The notes: generated by a model from the letters alone, not told the origin. 64,000 nt of DNA from Bradyrhizobium liaoningense (GCF_018130785.1 NZ_JAFCJT010000002.1:186001-250000), one strand, 5' to 3'. Numbered from the stretch's first letter, positions 46,961-57,108 are shown. Program-made: numbers and translations.

Positions 46961-49039
46961 ATGGTTCAGGCAATTGTCTTTCTGCCTCTGCTGGGCGCCA
47001 TTCTGGCCGGGCTTATCGCGCTGTTCGGCGCGCATGCCCGCAACCCCTCGGGCGACGAGGTCGAGCATCACGGTGACCATGGTCACGGCGACGCGCATGC
47101 GTCGGCGGCCCATGACGACCATGGCCACGACGATCACGGCCATGACGACCACGGCCACGGCCCGGTCGAGCCGGCGGCGGCGGGCTCGCGCGGAGCGGAG
47201 CTGATCACCACGGCGCTGCTGTTCGTCTCGGCCGCGCTGTCCTGGATGACGCTGGTCGATGTCGGCTTCATGCACCACGACATGCGCATTCCGCTGTTGC
47301 CCTGGATCCTCTCGGGCGACCTCCAGGTCTACTGGACGCTGCGGGTCGATACGCTCACCGCCGTGATGCTGGTGGTGGTGACCACCGTGTCCTCGCTCGT
47401 GCACCTCTATTCCATCGGCTACATGGACGAGGATCCGTACCGGCCGCGCTTCTTCGGCTATCTCTCGCTGTTCACCTTCGCCATGCTGATGCTGGTGACG
47501 GCGGACAACCTCGTGCAGCTGTTCTTCGGCTGGGAAGGCGTGGGTCTGGCGAGCTATCTCCTGATCGGCTTCTGGTACCAGAAGCCGTCGGCGAACGCGG
47601 CGGCGATCAAGGCCTTCGTGGTCAACCGCGTCGGCGATTTCGGCTTTGCGCTCGGCATCTTCGCGATCTTCGCGCTGGTCGGCTCGACCGATTTCGAGAC
47701 CATCTTCCACCAGGCGCCGAGCCTGACCGGCAAGACCGTCGACTTCCTCGGCTGGCATGCCGATGCGCTGACCCTGACCTGCCTGCTGCTGTTCATGGGT
47801 GCGATGGGCAAGTCGGCGCAGTTCCTGTTGCACACCTGGCTGCCGGACGCGATGGAAGGTCCGACCCCGGTCTCCGCGCTGATCCACGCTGCGACCATGG
47901 TCACCGCCGGCGTCTTTATGGTGGCGCGCCTGTCGCCGCTGTTCGAGCTCGCCCCGAACGCGCAGGCTGTCGTGATGTTCTTCGGCGCCACGACCGCGTT
48001 CTTCGCGGCGACCATCGGCCTCGTCCAGAACGACATCAAGCGCATCGTCGCCTACTCGACCTGTTCGCAGCTCGGCTACATGTTCGTGGCCATGGGAGCA
48101 GGGGCCTATTCGGTCGGCATGTTCCACCTGTTCACACACGCCTTCTTCAAGGCGCTGCTCTTCTTGGGCTCCGGCTCGGTGATCTACGCGATGCACCACG
48201 AGCAGGACATCCGCAACATGGGTGGCCTCTGGAAGAAGATTCCCTACACCTACGCGGTGATGGTGGTCGGCACGCTGGCGCTGACCGGCTTCCCGCTCAC
48301 CGCCGGCTACTTCTCCAAGGACGCGATCATCGAATCCGCTTACGCCTCGCACAATCCGTTCGCGATGTACGGCTTCCTGATGACGGTCGTCGCCGCCGGC
48401 CTGACCTCGTTCTACTCCTGGCGCCTGATCTTCAAGACCTTCCACGGCGAGCCCCATGACGAGCATCACTACGAGGCCGCGCATGAGGCTCCGATGTGGA
48501 TACTGATCCCGATCGGCGTTCTCGCGGTCGGCTCGATCGTCGCGGGCTTCCCGTTCAAGGAGCTGTTCGCCGGTCACGGCGTCGAGGAGTTCTTCCGCGA
48601 GTCCGTGAAGATGAACCCGCACATCATCGAGGAGATGCACCACATCCCCGAGACCATCGCCTTCCTGCCGACGGTGATGATGGTGCTGGGCTTCCTGGTG
48701 TCGTACCTGTTCTATATCCGCCGGCCATATCTGCCGGTCGAGCTCGCGAACACCCAGCCGATGCTGTACCAGTTCCTGCTCAACAAATGGTACTTCGACG
48801 AGCTCTACGACGTCATCTTCGTCCGTCCGGCGAAGTGGATCGGCTATCAGCTCTGGAAGAAGGGCGATGGCTTCATCATCGACGGCTTCGGCCCCGACGG
48901 CATCTCGGCCCGCGTGCTGGACGTCACCCGCAACGTGGTGAAGATCCAGACCGGCTACCTCTATCACTACGCGTTCGCCATGCTGATCGGCGCCGCCGGC
49001 CTGATCACCTGGTTCATGTTCGGCTTTGGAGGCCAGTAA
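46961..49039 (+). CDS. nuoL: NADH-quinone oxidoreductase subunit L (ND5-like) with His-rich loop
   Basis: 692 residues, an antiporter-like proton pump subunit with about fourteen to sixteen helices and the long lateral C-terminal helix. The conserved SYLLIGFWY and [20 protein letters not shown] motifs are present. An unusual insertion after helix one (about 36-67) is dominated by His, Asp and Gly with three DDHGH units. nuoM begins on the base after the stop. Confidence 0.96.
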   Translation: MVQAIVFLPLLGAILAGLIALFGAHARNPSGDEVEHHGDHGHGDAHASAAHDDHGHDDHGHDDHGHGPVEPAAAGSRGAELITTALLFVSAALSWMTLVDVGFMHHDMRIPLLPWILSGDLQVYWTLRVDTLTAVMLVVVTTVSSLVHLYSIGYMDEDPYRPRFFGYLSLFTFAMLMLVTADNLVQLFFGWEGVGLASYLLIGFWYQKPSANAAAIKAFVVNRVGDFGFALGIFAIFALVGSTDFETIFHQAPSLTGKTVDFLGWHADALTLTCLLLFMGAMGKSAQFLLHTWLPDAMEGPTPVSALIHAATMVTAGVFMVARLSPLFELAPNAQAVVMFFGATTAFFAATIGLVQNDIKRIVAYSTCSQLGYMFVAMGAGAYSVGMFHLFTHAFFKALLFLGSGSVIYAMHHEQDIRNMGGLWKKIPYTYAVMVVGTLALTGFPLTAGYFSKDAIIESAYASHNPFAMYGFLMTVVAAGLTSFYSWRLIFKTFHGEPHDEHHYEAAHEAPMWILIPIGVLAVGSIVAGFPFKELFAGHGVEEFFRESVKMNPHIIEEMHHIPETIAFLPTVMMVLGFLVSYLFYIRRPYLPVELANTQPMLYQFLLNKWYFDELYDVIFVRPAKWIGYQLWKKGDGFIIDGFGPDGISARVLDVTRNVVKIQTGYLYHYAFAMLIGAAGLITWFMFGFGGQ

Positions 49040-50548
49040 ATGACAACCTGGCCCATCCTATCGGTCACGACGTTCCTGCCGCTGGTTGGCGCGCTGATCG
49101 TCTATCTCAGCCGCGGCGATGACGAGGCGTCCCGCCGCAATGCGCGCTGGATCGCGTTGTGGACCACGCTGATCACCTTCGCGGTGTCGGTGATCCTGGT
49201 GATGCGCTTCGATCCCTCGAGCGCCGACTTCCAGTTCGTCGAGAAGGCGAACTGGCTCGCCACCGGCATCACCTACCACATGGGCGTCGACGGCATTTCG
49301 CTGCCGCTGGTGATCCTGACCACCGCCATCATGCCGTTCTGCATCATCGCGAGCTGGAAGGCGATCACCAACCGCGTCCGCGAATACATGATGGCGTTCC
49401 TGATCCTGGAAACGCTGATGGTCGGCACCTTCTCGGCGCTCGATCTCGTGCTGTTCTACCTGTTCTTCGAGGGCGGCCTGATCCCGATGTTCCTGATCAT
49501 CGGTGTCTGGGGCGGTCCGCGCCGGGTCTACGCGTCGTTCAAGTTCTTCCTCTACACGCTGCTCGGCTCGGTGCTGATGCTGCTCGCGATCATGGCGCTG
49601 TACTGGAACGGCGGCACCACCGACATCCCGACCCTGATGCACACCGCCGTGCCGCGGTCGTTGCAGACCTGGGCGTGGCTCGCCTTCTTCGCCTCGTTCG
49701 CGGTGAAGATGCCGATGTGGCCGGTGCACACTTGGCTCCCCGACGCGCACGTCGAGGCGCCAACCGCGGGCTCGGTGGTGCTGGCCGCGATCCTCCTGAA
49801 GATGGGCGGCTACGGCTTCCTGCGCTTCTCGCTGCCGATGTTCCCGCTCGCCTCGCACGACTTCGCGCCGCTGGTATTCACGCTGTCGGCCATCGCCATC
49901 ATCTACACCTCGCTGGTCGCCCTGATGCAGGAGGACATGAAGAAGCTGATTGCGTACTCGTCAGTGGCGCATATGGGCTTCGTCACCATGGGCATCTTCG
50001 CCGGCACCATGCAGGGCGTCGCCGGCGGCGTGTTCCAGATGATCTCGCACGGCATCGTCTCCGGTGCGCTGTTCCTCTGCGTCGGCATCGTCTACGACCG
50101 CATGCACACCCGCGAGATCGCGGCCTATGGCGGCCTCGTCAACCGGATGCCGCTCTACGCGCTGACCTTCATGGTCTTCACCATGGCCAATGTCGGTCTG
50201 CCCGGTACCTCCGGCTTCGTCGGCGAGTTCATGACGCTGCTCGGCACCTTCAAGGTCTCGATCCCGACCGCATTCTTCGCCACCTTCGGCGTGATCCTGT
50301 CGGCGGCCTATGCGCTGTGGCTCTACCGCAAGGTCGTGTTCGGGGCGCTGGTCAAGCCGTCGCTGATGAGCATGAAGGATCTCACCTTCCGCGAGTGCGT
50401 GACGCTGTTCCCGCTGATCGCGCTGACGATCCTGTTCGGCGTCTATCCGAAGCCGGTGCTCGATATGTCGGCCGTCTCGGTCCAGCAACTCGTCAACAAT
50501 TACAACACCGCTGTGACGGCCGTGAAGGCCGCCGCACTGCTCCAGTGA
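49040..50548 (+). CDS. nuoM: NADH-quinone oxidoreductase subunit M (ND4-like)
   Basis: 502 residues with about fourteen helices. The proton-channel motifs [20 protein letters not shown] and [15 protein letters not shown] are conserved, including the Lys and Glu of the antiporter-like family. It directly follows nuoL with no gap and precedes nuoN. Confidence 0.97.
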   Translation: MTTWPILSVTTFLPLVGALIVYLSRGDDEASRRNARWIALWTTLITFAVSVILVMRFDPSSADFQFVEKANWLATGITYHMGVDGISLPLVILTTAIMPFCIIASWKAITNRVREYMMAFLILETLMVGTFSALDLVLFYLFFEGGLIPMFLIIGVWGGPRRVYASFKFFLYTLLGSVLMLLAIMALYWNGGTTDIPTLMHTAVPRSLQTWAWLAFFASFAVKMPMWPVHTWLPDAHVEAPTAGSVVLAAILLKMGGYGFLRFSLPMFPLASHDFAPLVFTLSAIAIIYTSLVALMQEDMKKLIAYSSVAHMGFVTMGIFAGTMQGVAGGVFQMISHGIVSGALFLCVGIVYDRMHTREIAAYGGLVNRMPLYALTFMVFTMANVGLPGTSGFVGEFMTLLGTFKVSIPTAFFATFGVILSAAYALWLYRKVVFGALVKPSLMSMKDLTFRECVTLFPLIALTILFGVYPKPVLDMSAVSVQQLVNNYNTAVTAVKAAALLQ

Positions 50549-50570
50549 TCGGGCAGGTCAGGATATCGCC

Positions 50571-52007
50571 ATGAGCTTTGAGACTGCAGGTTATCAACTG
50601 GCGCCGGTGCTGCCCGAGATCGTGCTCGCGGTCGGCGCCATGGCACTCTTGATGCTGGGGGCCTATCGCGGGGAGGGGACCACCAAGGCCGTCACGACGC
50701 TTTCGGTCCTGCTCCTGGTCGTGGTCGGCGTGCTCGTCTACGCCCAGCCTGCGGGCAAGCACGTGACCTTCGGCGGCAGCTTCATCGTCGACGATTTCGC
50801 GCGTTTCATGAAGATCCTGGCCCTGATCGGCTCGGCGGTGACGCTGGTGCTGTCGACCGAGTTCCTGTCCGATCCGTCGCGCCGGATCTTCGAATACGCG
50901 ATCCTGGTGCTGCTCTCGACGCTCGGCATGATGGTGCTGATCTCGGCCGGCGATTTGATCTCGCTCTATCTCGGCCTCGAACTGATGTCGCTCGCGCTTT
51001 ACGTCGTGGCGGCCTCCAACCGCGACAATGCCAAGTCGACGGAAGCCGGCCTGAAATACTTCGTGCTCGGCGCGCTGTCCTCGGGCATGCTGCTGTATGG
51101 CTCCTCGCTGGTCTACGGCTTCACCGGCACGGTCAGCTTCACCGGAATCGCGTCGGCCGCGACGGTCTCGAACGTCGGCCTGGTGTTCGGCCTGGTCTTC
51201 CTGCTCGCCGGCCTCTGCTTCAAGGTCTCGGCCGTGCCGTTCCACATGTGGACGCCTGACGTCTACGAGGGCGCCCCGACCCCGGTGACCGCCTTCTTCG
51301 CCTCGGCGCCGAAAGTGGCCGCGCTCGCCGTCTTCACCCGCGTCACCCTGACCGCATTCCCCGGCATCGTCTCGCAGTGGCAGCAGATCCTGGTGTTCGT
51401 GGCGATCGCCTCGATGGCACTCGGCTCTTTCGCCGCGATCGGCCAGACCAACATCAAGCGCCTGATGGCGTACTCCTCGATCGGCCACATGGGCTTCGCC
51501 CTGGTCGGCCTTGCCTCCGGCACGGTCGAAGGCGCGCAGGGCGTGCTGATGTACATCGTGATCTATGTCGCGATGACGCTCGGCTCGTTCTCGATCATCC
51601 TCGCGATGAAGCGCAACGGCCAGGCCGTGGAGCAGATCAGCGATTTCGCCGGCCTGTCGCGGACCAATCCGCTGCTCGCCTTCATGTTCGCGATGCTGCT
51701 GTTCTCGTTGGCCGGCATTCCGCCGCTCGCCGGCTTCTTCGCCAAATGGTACGTGTTCGTCGCCGCCATCAAGGCGAACCTGTTCACACTCGCCGTCATC
51801 GGCGTGCTGACCAGCGTGGTGGGTGCCTACTATTACCTCACCATCGTCAAGACGATGTATTTCGACGAGCCGGCCGGCCAGGTCGATCCGGTGCGCGTCG
51901 AGGTGAAGACGGTGCTGGCGGTTGCGGGCGTGTTCAACATCCTGTTCGCGCTGTTCGCGGGCCCGGTGGTGACCGTCGCCTCCGCCGCGGCAAAGTCGCT
52001 GTTCTAG
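50571..52007 (+). CDS. nuoN: NADH-quinone oxidoreductase subunit N (ND2-like)
   Basis: 478 residues, the third antiporter-like subunit. Conserved motifs include LYLGLELMSLALYV, FKVSAVPFHMWTPDVYEGAP and LMAYSSIGHMGFALVG. The last nuo gene; birA starts one base after its stop, so transcription probably continues into birA and rnj. Confidence 0.97.
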   Translation: MSFETAGYQLAPVLPEIVLAVGAMALLMLGAYRGEGTTKAVTTLSVLLLVVVGVLVYAQPAGKHVTFGGSFIVDDFARFMKILALIGSAVTLVLSTEFLSDPSRRIFEYAILVLLSTLGMMVLISAGDLISLYLGLELMSLALYVVAASNRDNAKSTEAGLKYFVLGALSSGMLLYGSSLVYGFTGTVSFTGIASAATVSNVGLVFGLVFLLAGLCFKVSAVPFHMWTPDVYEGAPTPVTAFFASAPKVAALAVFTRVTLTAFPGIVSQWQQILVFVAIASMALGSFAAIGQTNIKRLMAYSSIGHMGFALVGLASGTVEGAQGVLMYIVIYVAMTLGSFSIILAMKRNGQAVEQISDFAGLSRTNPLLAFMFAMLLFSLAGIPPLAGFFAKWYVFVAAIKANLFTLAVIGVLTSVVGAYYYLTIVKTMYFDEPAGQVDPVRVEVKTVLAVAGVFNILFALFAGPVVTVASAAAKSLF

Positions 52008-52008
52008 G

Positions 52009-52815
52009 ATGGGGTTCGCGCTCGGTCCTCGCGCACTCCAGGCGGGCTACAAGCTCGCAGCTTTCGAACGGACCGGCTCGACCAACACGGACGCGATCGA
52101 ACACGCTCGGGCCGGCGAAGCCGGCCCGATGTGGTTCGTCACGTCGGACCAGACCGCCGGCCGCGGCCGCCGCCAGCGCGCCTGGATCGCGCCGAAAGGC
52201 AATCTCGCCGCCAGCGTCCTCGAAGTCCTGGACATCGCGCCCGCGGTTGCCGCCACCATCGGTTTTGCGGCGGGGCTGGCGGAAGAGGCTGCGCTGGAGA
52301 AGGTCAGCCTCGAGGCCGCGCTGCGCCTCGGCCCGGACCGGCCCCGCTACGCCCTCAAATGGCCGAACGACGTCCTCGCGGGCGGCAAGAAGCTGGTCGG
52401 CATCGGCCTCGAAGCCGAGGCCGTCGGCGATCGTCTTGCCGTGGTCGTCGGCATCGGCACCAACGTCGTGGCGGCGCCCGAGGGCACGCCGACGCCCGCG
52501 GTGTCGCTGGCCGCACTCGGCGTCCAGATCAGCGCGGAAGAGCTGTTCTCGGCGCTATCAGATGCCTGGGTGGAATTCCGAGGGATCTGGGACAATGGCC
52601 GCGGCTTTGCCGAGATCCGCAAGCTGTGGCTGGAGCGCGCCGCCGGCCTCGGCGAACGGGTCGCGATCAACACGGGAACGATGACGCTGGAAGGCATTTT
52701 CGACACCATCGACGACACCGGCTGCCTGATCGTCCGCACCGTTGACGGCCGACGCCTCCCGGTGGCGGCCGGCGAGGTGTTCTTTGGCTCGGCCGCCTCC
52801 GTGGGAGCTGCGTGA
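52009..52815 (+). CDS. birA: Biotin-[acetyl-CoA carboxylase] ligase
   Basis: 268 residues. The biotin-AMP-forming signature GRGRRQRAWIAPKGNLA near 46-62 and KWPNDVLAGGKKLVGIG near 121-137 are present, followed by the small C-terminal SH3-like domain. There is no N-terminal DNA-binding domain, so it is a ligase only, not a BirA repressor. It loads biotin on acetyl-CoA carboxylase and pyruvate carboxylase carriers. Its stop overlaps the rnj start as TGATG. Confidence 0.93.
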   Translation: MGFALGPRALQAGYKLAAFERTGSTNTDAIEHARAGEAGPMWFVTSDQTAGRGRRQRAWIAPKGNLAASVLEVLDIAPAVAATIGFAAGLAEEAALEKVSLEAALRLGPDRPRYALKWPNDVLAGGKKLVGIGLEAEAVGDRLAVVVGIGTNVVAAPEGTPTPAVSLAALGVQISAEELFSALSDAWVEFRGIWDNGRGFAEIRKLWLERAAGLGERVAINTGTMTLEGIFDTIDDTGCLIVRTVDGRRLPVAAGEVFFGSAASVGAA

Positions 52816-54485
52816 TGGCGAAGCCTGACGAACTGGTATTTGCGCCGCTCGGCGGCGTCGGCGAGATCGGCATGAACCTGTCGATTTACGGCCTCGGCAA
52901 CCGCCAGCAGCGCGCCTGGCTCGCGGTCGATCTCGGCGTTTCCTTCGGCGACGAGGAGCATCTGCCGGGCATCGACCTGATCATGCCCGACATCAGCTTC
53001 CTGGAGAAGGAACGCAAGAACCTGATGGGCCTGGTGCTCACCCACGCCCATGAGGACCATTTCGGCGCCATCATCGACCTCTGGCCGAAGCTGAAATGCC
53101 CGATCTATGCCACGCAGTTCAGCGCGGCGCTGTTCGATGCCAAATGCGCCGCCGAGCGCAACGCACCGAAGATCCCGGTGACGGTGGTGCCGTCAGGCGG
53201 GCGCGTCGATATCGGCCCGTTCAACGTCGAGTTCATTCCCGTCGCGCATTCGATTCCCGAGGCGCACGCGCTGGCGATCCACACCGAGGCCGGCACGGTG
53301 CTGCACACCGGCGACTGGAAGATCGATCCGACCCCGACGCTCGGGAGCCCGACCGACGAGAAGCGGCTGCGCGAGCTGGGCGAGGAGGGCGTGCTCGCCC
53401 TGATCGGCGATTCCACCAACGCCGTGCGTGACGGCCGCTCGCCCTCGGAAGCCGAGGTCGCCCGAACCATTATCGACCTGGTCAAGGCCGCCAAGGGCCG
53501 CGTCGCGGTGACGACCTTCGCCTCCAACGTCGCCCGCATCAAGGCCGTCGCCGCCGCAGCGAGAGCCGCCGACCGCGAGGTCGTCGTGGTCGGTCGTGCC
53601 ATGGAGCGCGTGGTGCAGATCGCACGCGAGACCGGTTATCTCGACGGTGTGCAGAATTTCCGCTCGCCCGAGGTTTACGGCCACCTTCCGCAGGACAAGG
53701 TGCTGGCGCTGTGCACCGGCAGCCAAGGCGAGCCGCGCGCAGCACTGGCGCGCATCGCCAATGACGACCATCCCGAGATCACGCTCAACCGCGGCGACAG
53801 CGTGATCTTCTCCTCGCGCACCATTCCCGGCAACGAGAAGGCGGTCGGCTCGATCATCAACAATCTGGTGCTCCAGGGCGTCGAGGTCCTCACCGACCGC
53901 GACCATCTGGTTCACGTCTCCGGCCATCCCCGCCGCGACGAATTGCGCGACATGATCGCCTGGGTGAAGCCGCAGCTCCTGATCCCCGTCCATGGCGAGG
54001 CGCTGCACCTGAACGAGCATGCCAAGCTCGCGCGCGCTGCCGGCGTGCCGCGCGTCCTGGTCGTGCGCAATGGCGACCTGATCAAGCTCGGCCCGGGAGA
54101 TCCGGGCATCATCGGCGAGGTGCCCTCCGGCCGGCTCTACAAGGATGGCACGATCCTGGAGGACTCCAAATCCCGCGCCGTGGTCGAGCGCCGCCGCATG
54201 GCGTTCTCCGGCTGCGCTTTCGTCGCGGTCGCGATGACCGAGCAGGGCGAGCTCGCCGACGATCCCGAGGTCGATCTCGTCGGCATCCCCGAGAAGAACC
54301 GGGCCGGCGAGCCCTTCGACGACATCGTGTTCGACGCCGTGGTCTCCACCATCGAAGGTCTGCCGAAGGCACGTCGCCGCGATGCGGATGCCCTGGCCGA
54401 GTCGGTGCGACGCGCTGTCCGGGCGGTCATCAACGAACATTGGGGCAAAAAGCCCCCCTGTCTGGTACATGTCCTGACAGTGTAA
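52815..54485 (+). CDS. rnj: Ribonuclease J
   Basis: 556 residues. The beta-lactamase zinc motif HAHEDH is at 77-82, with further ligands in VAHSIPEAHAL and the C-terminal VSGHPRRDEL. The beta-CASP domain inserts in the middle (MERVVQIARETGYLDG). RNase J combines 5'-3' exonuclease and endonuclease activity in mRNA decay and rRNA maturation. Start ATG overlaps birA (TGATG; a GTG three bases upstream is also possible). Confidence 0.93.
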   Translation: MAKPDELVFAPLGGVGEIGMNLSIYGLGNRQQRAWLAVDLGVSFGDEEHLPGIDLIMPDISFLEKERKNLMGLVLTHAHEDHFGAIIDLWPKLKCPIYATQFSAALFDAKCAAERNAPKIPVTVVPSGGRVDIGPFNVEFIPVAHSIPEAHALAIHTEAGTVLHTGDWKIDPTPTLGSPTDEKRLRELGEEGVLALIGDSTNAVRDGRSPSEAEVARTIIDLVKAAKGRVAVTTFASNVARIKAVAAAARAADREVVVVGRAMERVVQIARETGYLDGVQNFRSPEVYGHLPQDKVLALCTGSQGEPRAALARIANDDHPEITLNRGDSVIFSSRTIPGNEKAVGSIINNLVLQGVEVLTDRDHLVHVSGHPRRDELRDMIAWVKPQLLIPVHGEALHLNEHAKLARAAGVPRVLVVRNGDLIKLGPGDPGIIGEVPSGRLYKDGTILEDSKSRAVVERRRMAFSGCAFVAVAMTEQGELADDPEVDLVGIPEKNRAGEPFDDIVFDAVVSTIEGLPKARRRDADALAESVRRAVRAVINEHWGKKPPCLVHVLTV

Positions 54486-54491
54486 TTGTTT

Positions 54492-54540
54492 GAGCATGAT
54501 CTTTTCGGAAAACCGCTTCACACTTTTCCGGATCATGCTC
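54492..54540. repeat. Palindromic dispersed repeat between rnj and mce
   Basis: GAGCATGATC at 54492-54501 and its complement GATCATGCTC at 54531-54540 flank partially complementary inner sequence (TTTTCGGAAAA and CACTTTTCCG). The sequence resembles a palindrome I have seen repeatedly in Bradyrhizobium genomes. It lies in the only sizeable gap after rnj and may fold in the rnj-mce transcript. Confidence 0.8.
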
Positions 54541-54555
54541 TGAGGGAGAAGAAAC

Positions 54556-54960
54556 ATGCTGGGCCGGCTCAACCACGTGGCGATCGCCACAAAGGACGCC
54601 ATCAAGGCTGCAAAGATCTACGGCGCCGCGTTCGGGGCCCAGATCTCGGAAGCCGTCGCGCTGCCCGAGCATGGCGTCACCACCGTGTTCGCGACGCTGC
54701 CCAATACCAAGATCGAGTTCATCGAGCCGCTCGGTGAGGCCTCGCCGATCGCGAAGTTCCTCGAGCGCAATGCCGATGGCGGCATCCACCATGTCTGCTA
54801 CGAAGTCGTCGACATCATCGCCTCGCGCGACACGCTGGTGAAGGAGGGGGCGCGGGTGCTCGGCGACGGCGTGCCGAAGATCGGCGCCCACGGCAAACCG
54901 GTGCTGTTCCTGCACCCCAAGGATTTTTCCGGTGCGCTGGTCGAGATCGAGCAGGCGTAA
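54556..54960 (+). CDS. mce: Methylmalonyl-CoA epimerase
   Basis: 134 residues of the vicinal-oxygen-chelate fold. Metal-binding residues are visible in LNHVAIATKD (His7), GIHHVCYEV (His near 76) and the C-terminal GALVEIEQ Glu. It interconverts (2R)- and (2S)-methylmalonyl-CoA in propionate and branched-chain degradation. The ATG follows GAGGGAGAAG. It is ten bases upstream of a DUF1467 gene, a pairing I have seen in alphaproteobacteria. Confidence 0.92.
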   Translation: MLGRLNHVAIATKDAIKAAKIYGAAFGAQISEAVALPEHGVTTVFATLPNTKIEFIEPLGEASPIAKFLERNADGGIHHVCYEVVDIIASRDTLVKEGARVLGDGVPKIGAHGKPVLFLHPKDFSGALVEIEQA

Positions 54961-54969
54961 GGCCCGGCC

Positions 54970-55245
54970 ATGGCGATCCAGATATCAACCGCGCTTGCGA
55001 TCTACTTCGTCATCTGGTGGATCGCGCTGTTTCTGACGCTGCCGTTCGGCGTGCGCAGCCAGCACGAGGACGGCGTGGGCGCGCCCGGCACCGACCCCGG
55101 CGCGCCGATCCTGACGCGGATGGGACGCAAGCTGATCTGGACCACGATCATCTCGGCGATCATCTACGGGATCGGCATAGCGGCCTATCATGCCGGCTAT
55201 CTTTCGATCGAGCGCTTGTCCAAATTGATGGGAATGCCGTTCTAG
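54970..55245 (+). CDS. DUF1467 family membrane protein
   Basis: 91 residues with two membrane helices (IYFVIWWIALFLTLPFGV and TIISAIIYGIGIAAY). The PFGVRSQHEDG motif after helix one is typical of DUF1467, an alphaproteobacterial family of unknown function usually found beside methylmalonyl-CoA epimerase. It is likely co-transcribed with mce. Confidence 0.85.
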   Translation: MAIQISTALAIYFVIWWIALFLTLPFGVRSQHEDGVGAPGTDPGAPILTRMGRKLIWTTIISAIIYGIGIAAYHAGYLSIERLSKLMGMPF

Positions 55246-55293
55246 GATTTCTTGCCATAGTTTTTCGGTTGGGTCGTTGTTCGGGGGAAACAA

Positions 55294-55641
55294 ATGACTT
55301 TTCAGCGGATCGTCATCGCGCTTCTGGTGCTGATCGTCGCCGGCCTCGGTGCCATCGGCTATTTCGAGTGGAAGATGGCCCTGCAGGTCCGAACGCTGAA
55401 GGCGTTCGTCGAGGGCTACGTCTTCAACGAGGCGGTGATGGCCTGCGAGCGGACGCAGAGCTCGACGCCGTTCAGATGGAACGGGGGCAAGAGCACCTCG
55501 GTGATCGGCCTGAACTCGGTCAAGCTGGACAAATACACCGTCAGTGCCAGCTACACGCTGGTGGCGGATCTCGTCTATTGTGATTACGATCCCATCAAAA
55601 GAAAGGCCGAGATCGGCTCGAGCTTCCTGGAGCGGGAGTAA
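55294..55641 (+). CDS. Small membrane-anchored hypothetical protein
   Basis: 115 residues. One N-terminal hydrophobic segment (IVIALLVLIVAGLGAIGYFEW) anchors or exports it. The rest is soluble and contains two cysteines (ACERTQS and VYCDYDP) with a Trp/Gly turn (RWNGG). The ATG follows CGGGGGAAAC. No family recognised. It may be transcribed with mce and DUF1467 upstream and mtnK downstream. Confidence 0.75.
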   Translation: MTFQRIVIALLVLIVAGLGAIGYFEWKMALQVRTLKAFVEGYVFNEAVMACERTQSSTPFRWNGGKSTSVIGLNSVKLDKYTVSASYTLVADLVYCDYDPIKRKAEIGSSFLERE

Positions 55642-55676
55642 CGATCCGGCCATGCCAAGCATGGGATGGGATCGTC

Positions 55677-56966
55677 ATGACCGGGGACCGGGCAGGGGAC
55701 TATCGGATTCTGCATGAGGCGGCCTTGCGGGACTATCTCGCAAGCGTGGCCGACCTGAAGGCGCTTCTGGGCGGCGGGCCAGCTGCCTGGGGGGTCACCG
55801 AGGTCGGCGACGGCAATCTCAACCTTGTCTTCATCGTCAAGGGCGCGCGCGGCGGCGTCGCCGTAAAGCAGGCGCTGCCCTATGTCCGCCTCGTCGGCGA
55901 GAGCTGGCCGCTGCCGCTGTCGCGGGCCCACTACGAGTATCTTGCCCTGGCGAGGCAGGCCCAGCTCGCGCCCGGCCTCGTGCCGGCCCTGCTGCACCAC
56001 AACGAGACCCTGGCGCTGACGGTGATGGAGCTGCTCGAGCCCCACATCATCATGCGCAAGGGGATGGTCGCTGCGACGCAATATCCGCATTTCGTGGACG
56101 ACATCACCACCTTCATGGCGCGGACGCTGTTCTTCACCTCCGACCTCGCGCTCTCGGCCGCCGAGAAGAAGGAAGCCATCGCGGCCTTTGCCGGCAACCA
56201 TGCGCTGTGCAAGATCACCGAGGATCTGATCTTCACCGATCCCTACCGCATCGCCGAGCAGAACCGCTGGACCGCGCCGTATCTCGACGGCCTGGCCGCG
56301 TCCTTGCGCGACGACATGGAGCTGCACGTCGCCATCTCCCGGCTGAAGCTGAAGTTCATGGCTGGCCCCGAGGCGCTGCTGCATGGCGATCTCCACACCG
56401 GCTCGATCATGGTCACCGACAGCCAGACGCGTGTGATCGACCCGGAATTCGCGTTCTACGGCCCGATGGGGTTCGATGTCGGCGCTGTGCTGGCCAATCT
56501 GCTGATGGCCTATTTCGCCTCGGCCGGCCACGAGCGCACGCCGGGCGAGCGGCAGGCGTTCGAGGGCTGGGTGCTGGAGGCGGTTGAAAAGGTCTGGAGC
56601 GAGTTCGCCCGAAAATTCGTCGACCTCTGGCGCGCCGGCGCGGCGGGTGATGCCTATCCCGCCTCACTCTTCGCCGGCGACAAGGGCGCCGCGCGCCTCG
56701 AGACCGAGCGGCAGGCCTACACGCAGCGTCTCTTCACCGACACGATCGGCTTCGCGGCTGCAAAAACCATCCGCCGCATCTTCGGCCTCGCCCACAACAT
56801 CGATTTCGAGCTGATCGAAGATCCGCGCAAACGCGCCATCAGCGAGGCCCGCGCGGTGCGGCTTGCGCGCGCGATGATGGTGGAGGCGGCGGCGTTTCGG
56901 ACGATCTCTGACGTCACGGGCGCTGCGCGAAAACTGCGGGATTGGCCGCCGGAATTGACAAGCTGA
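55677..56966 (+). CDS. mtnK: S-methyl-5-thioribose kinase
   Basis: 429 residues of the APH-like kinase fold. The glycine-rich nucleotide loop reads GDGNLNLVFIV with the following Lys (VAVKQ). The catalytic loop is LLHGDLHTGSIMV, followed by DPEFAFYGPMGFD, which holds the metal-binding Asp. It phosphorylates methylthioribose in the methionine salvage pathway. The usual next gene, mtnA (isomerase), is not in this window. The start ATG gives the family N-terminus; a weak ribosome-binding site precedes it. Confidence 0.9.
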   Translation: MTGDRAGDYRILHEAALRDYLASVADLKALLGGGPAAWGVTEVGDGNLNLVFIVKGARGGVAVKQALPYVRLVGESWPLPLSRAHYEYLALARQAQLAPGLVPALLHHNETLALTVMELLEPHIIMRKGMVAATQYPHFVDDITTFMARTLFFTSDLALSAAEKKEAIAAFAGNHALCKITEDLIFTDPYRIAEQNRWTAPYLDGLAASLRDDMELHVAISRLKLKFMAGPEALLHGDLHTGSIMVTDSQTRVIDPEFAFYGPMGFDVGAVLANLLMAYFASAGHERTPGERQAFEGWVLEAVEKVWSEFARKFVDLWRAGAAGDAYPASLFAGDKGAARLETERQAYTQRLFTDTIGFAAAKTIRRIFGLAHNIDFELIEDPRKRAISEARAVRLARAMMVEAAAFRTISDVTGAARKLRDWPPELTS

Positions 56967-57108
56967 GGACGCCGCGAAAGCGCTCGCCGTGACGGGGTGA
57001 GGGATCGTCCCGGTCGCGGGCAGGGTCCGGCGTGACGGGGATCGCCAGCACGGCCGTGGCGGCGACCAGTCCGCCGGCGATCAAAACACCTAGCGTTCGG
57101 CGGTTCAT
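56914..57108 (-). CDS. Possible small exported protein convergent with mtnK
   Basis: A 64-residue frame with a signal-like start (MNRRTLGVLIAGGLVAATA VLAIP) on the minus strand, overlapping the last 53 bases of mtnK. The ribosome-binding site is weak. The remainder is Arg/Pro-rich and unrecognised. It could be spurious. Confidence 0.3.
   Translation of the reverse strand: MNRRTLGVLIAGGLVAATAVLAIPVTPDPARDRDDPSPRHGERFRGVLSLSIPAANPAVFAQRP

Noticed and set aside
46895..48967. 690-residue minus-strand ORF opposite nuoL
   Set aside because: Shadow of nuoL; rich in His, Gln and Arg without fold signals.
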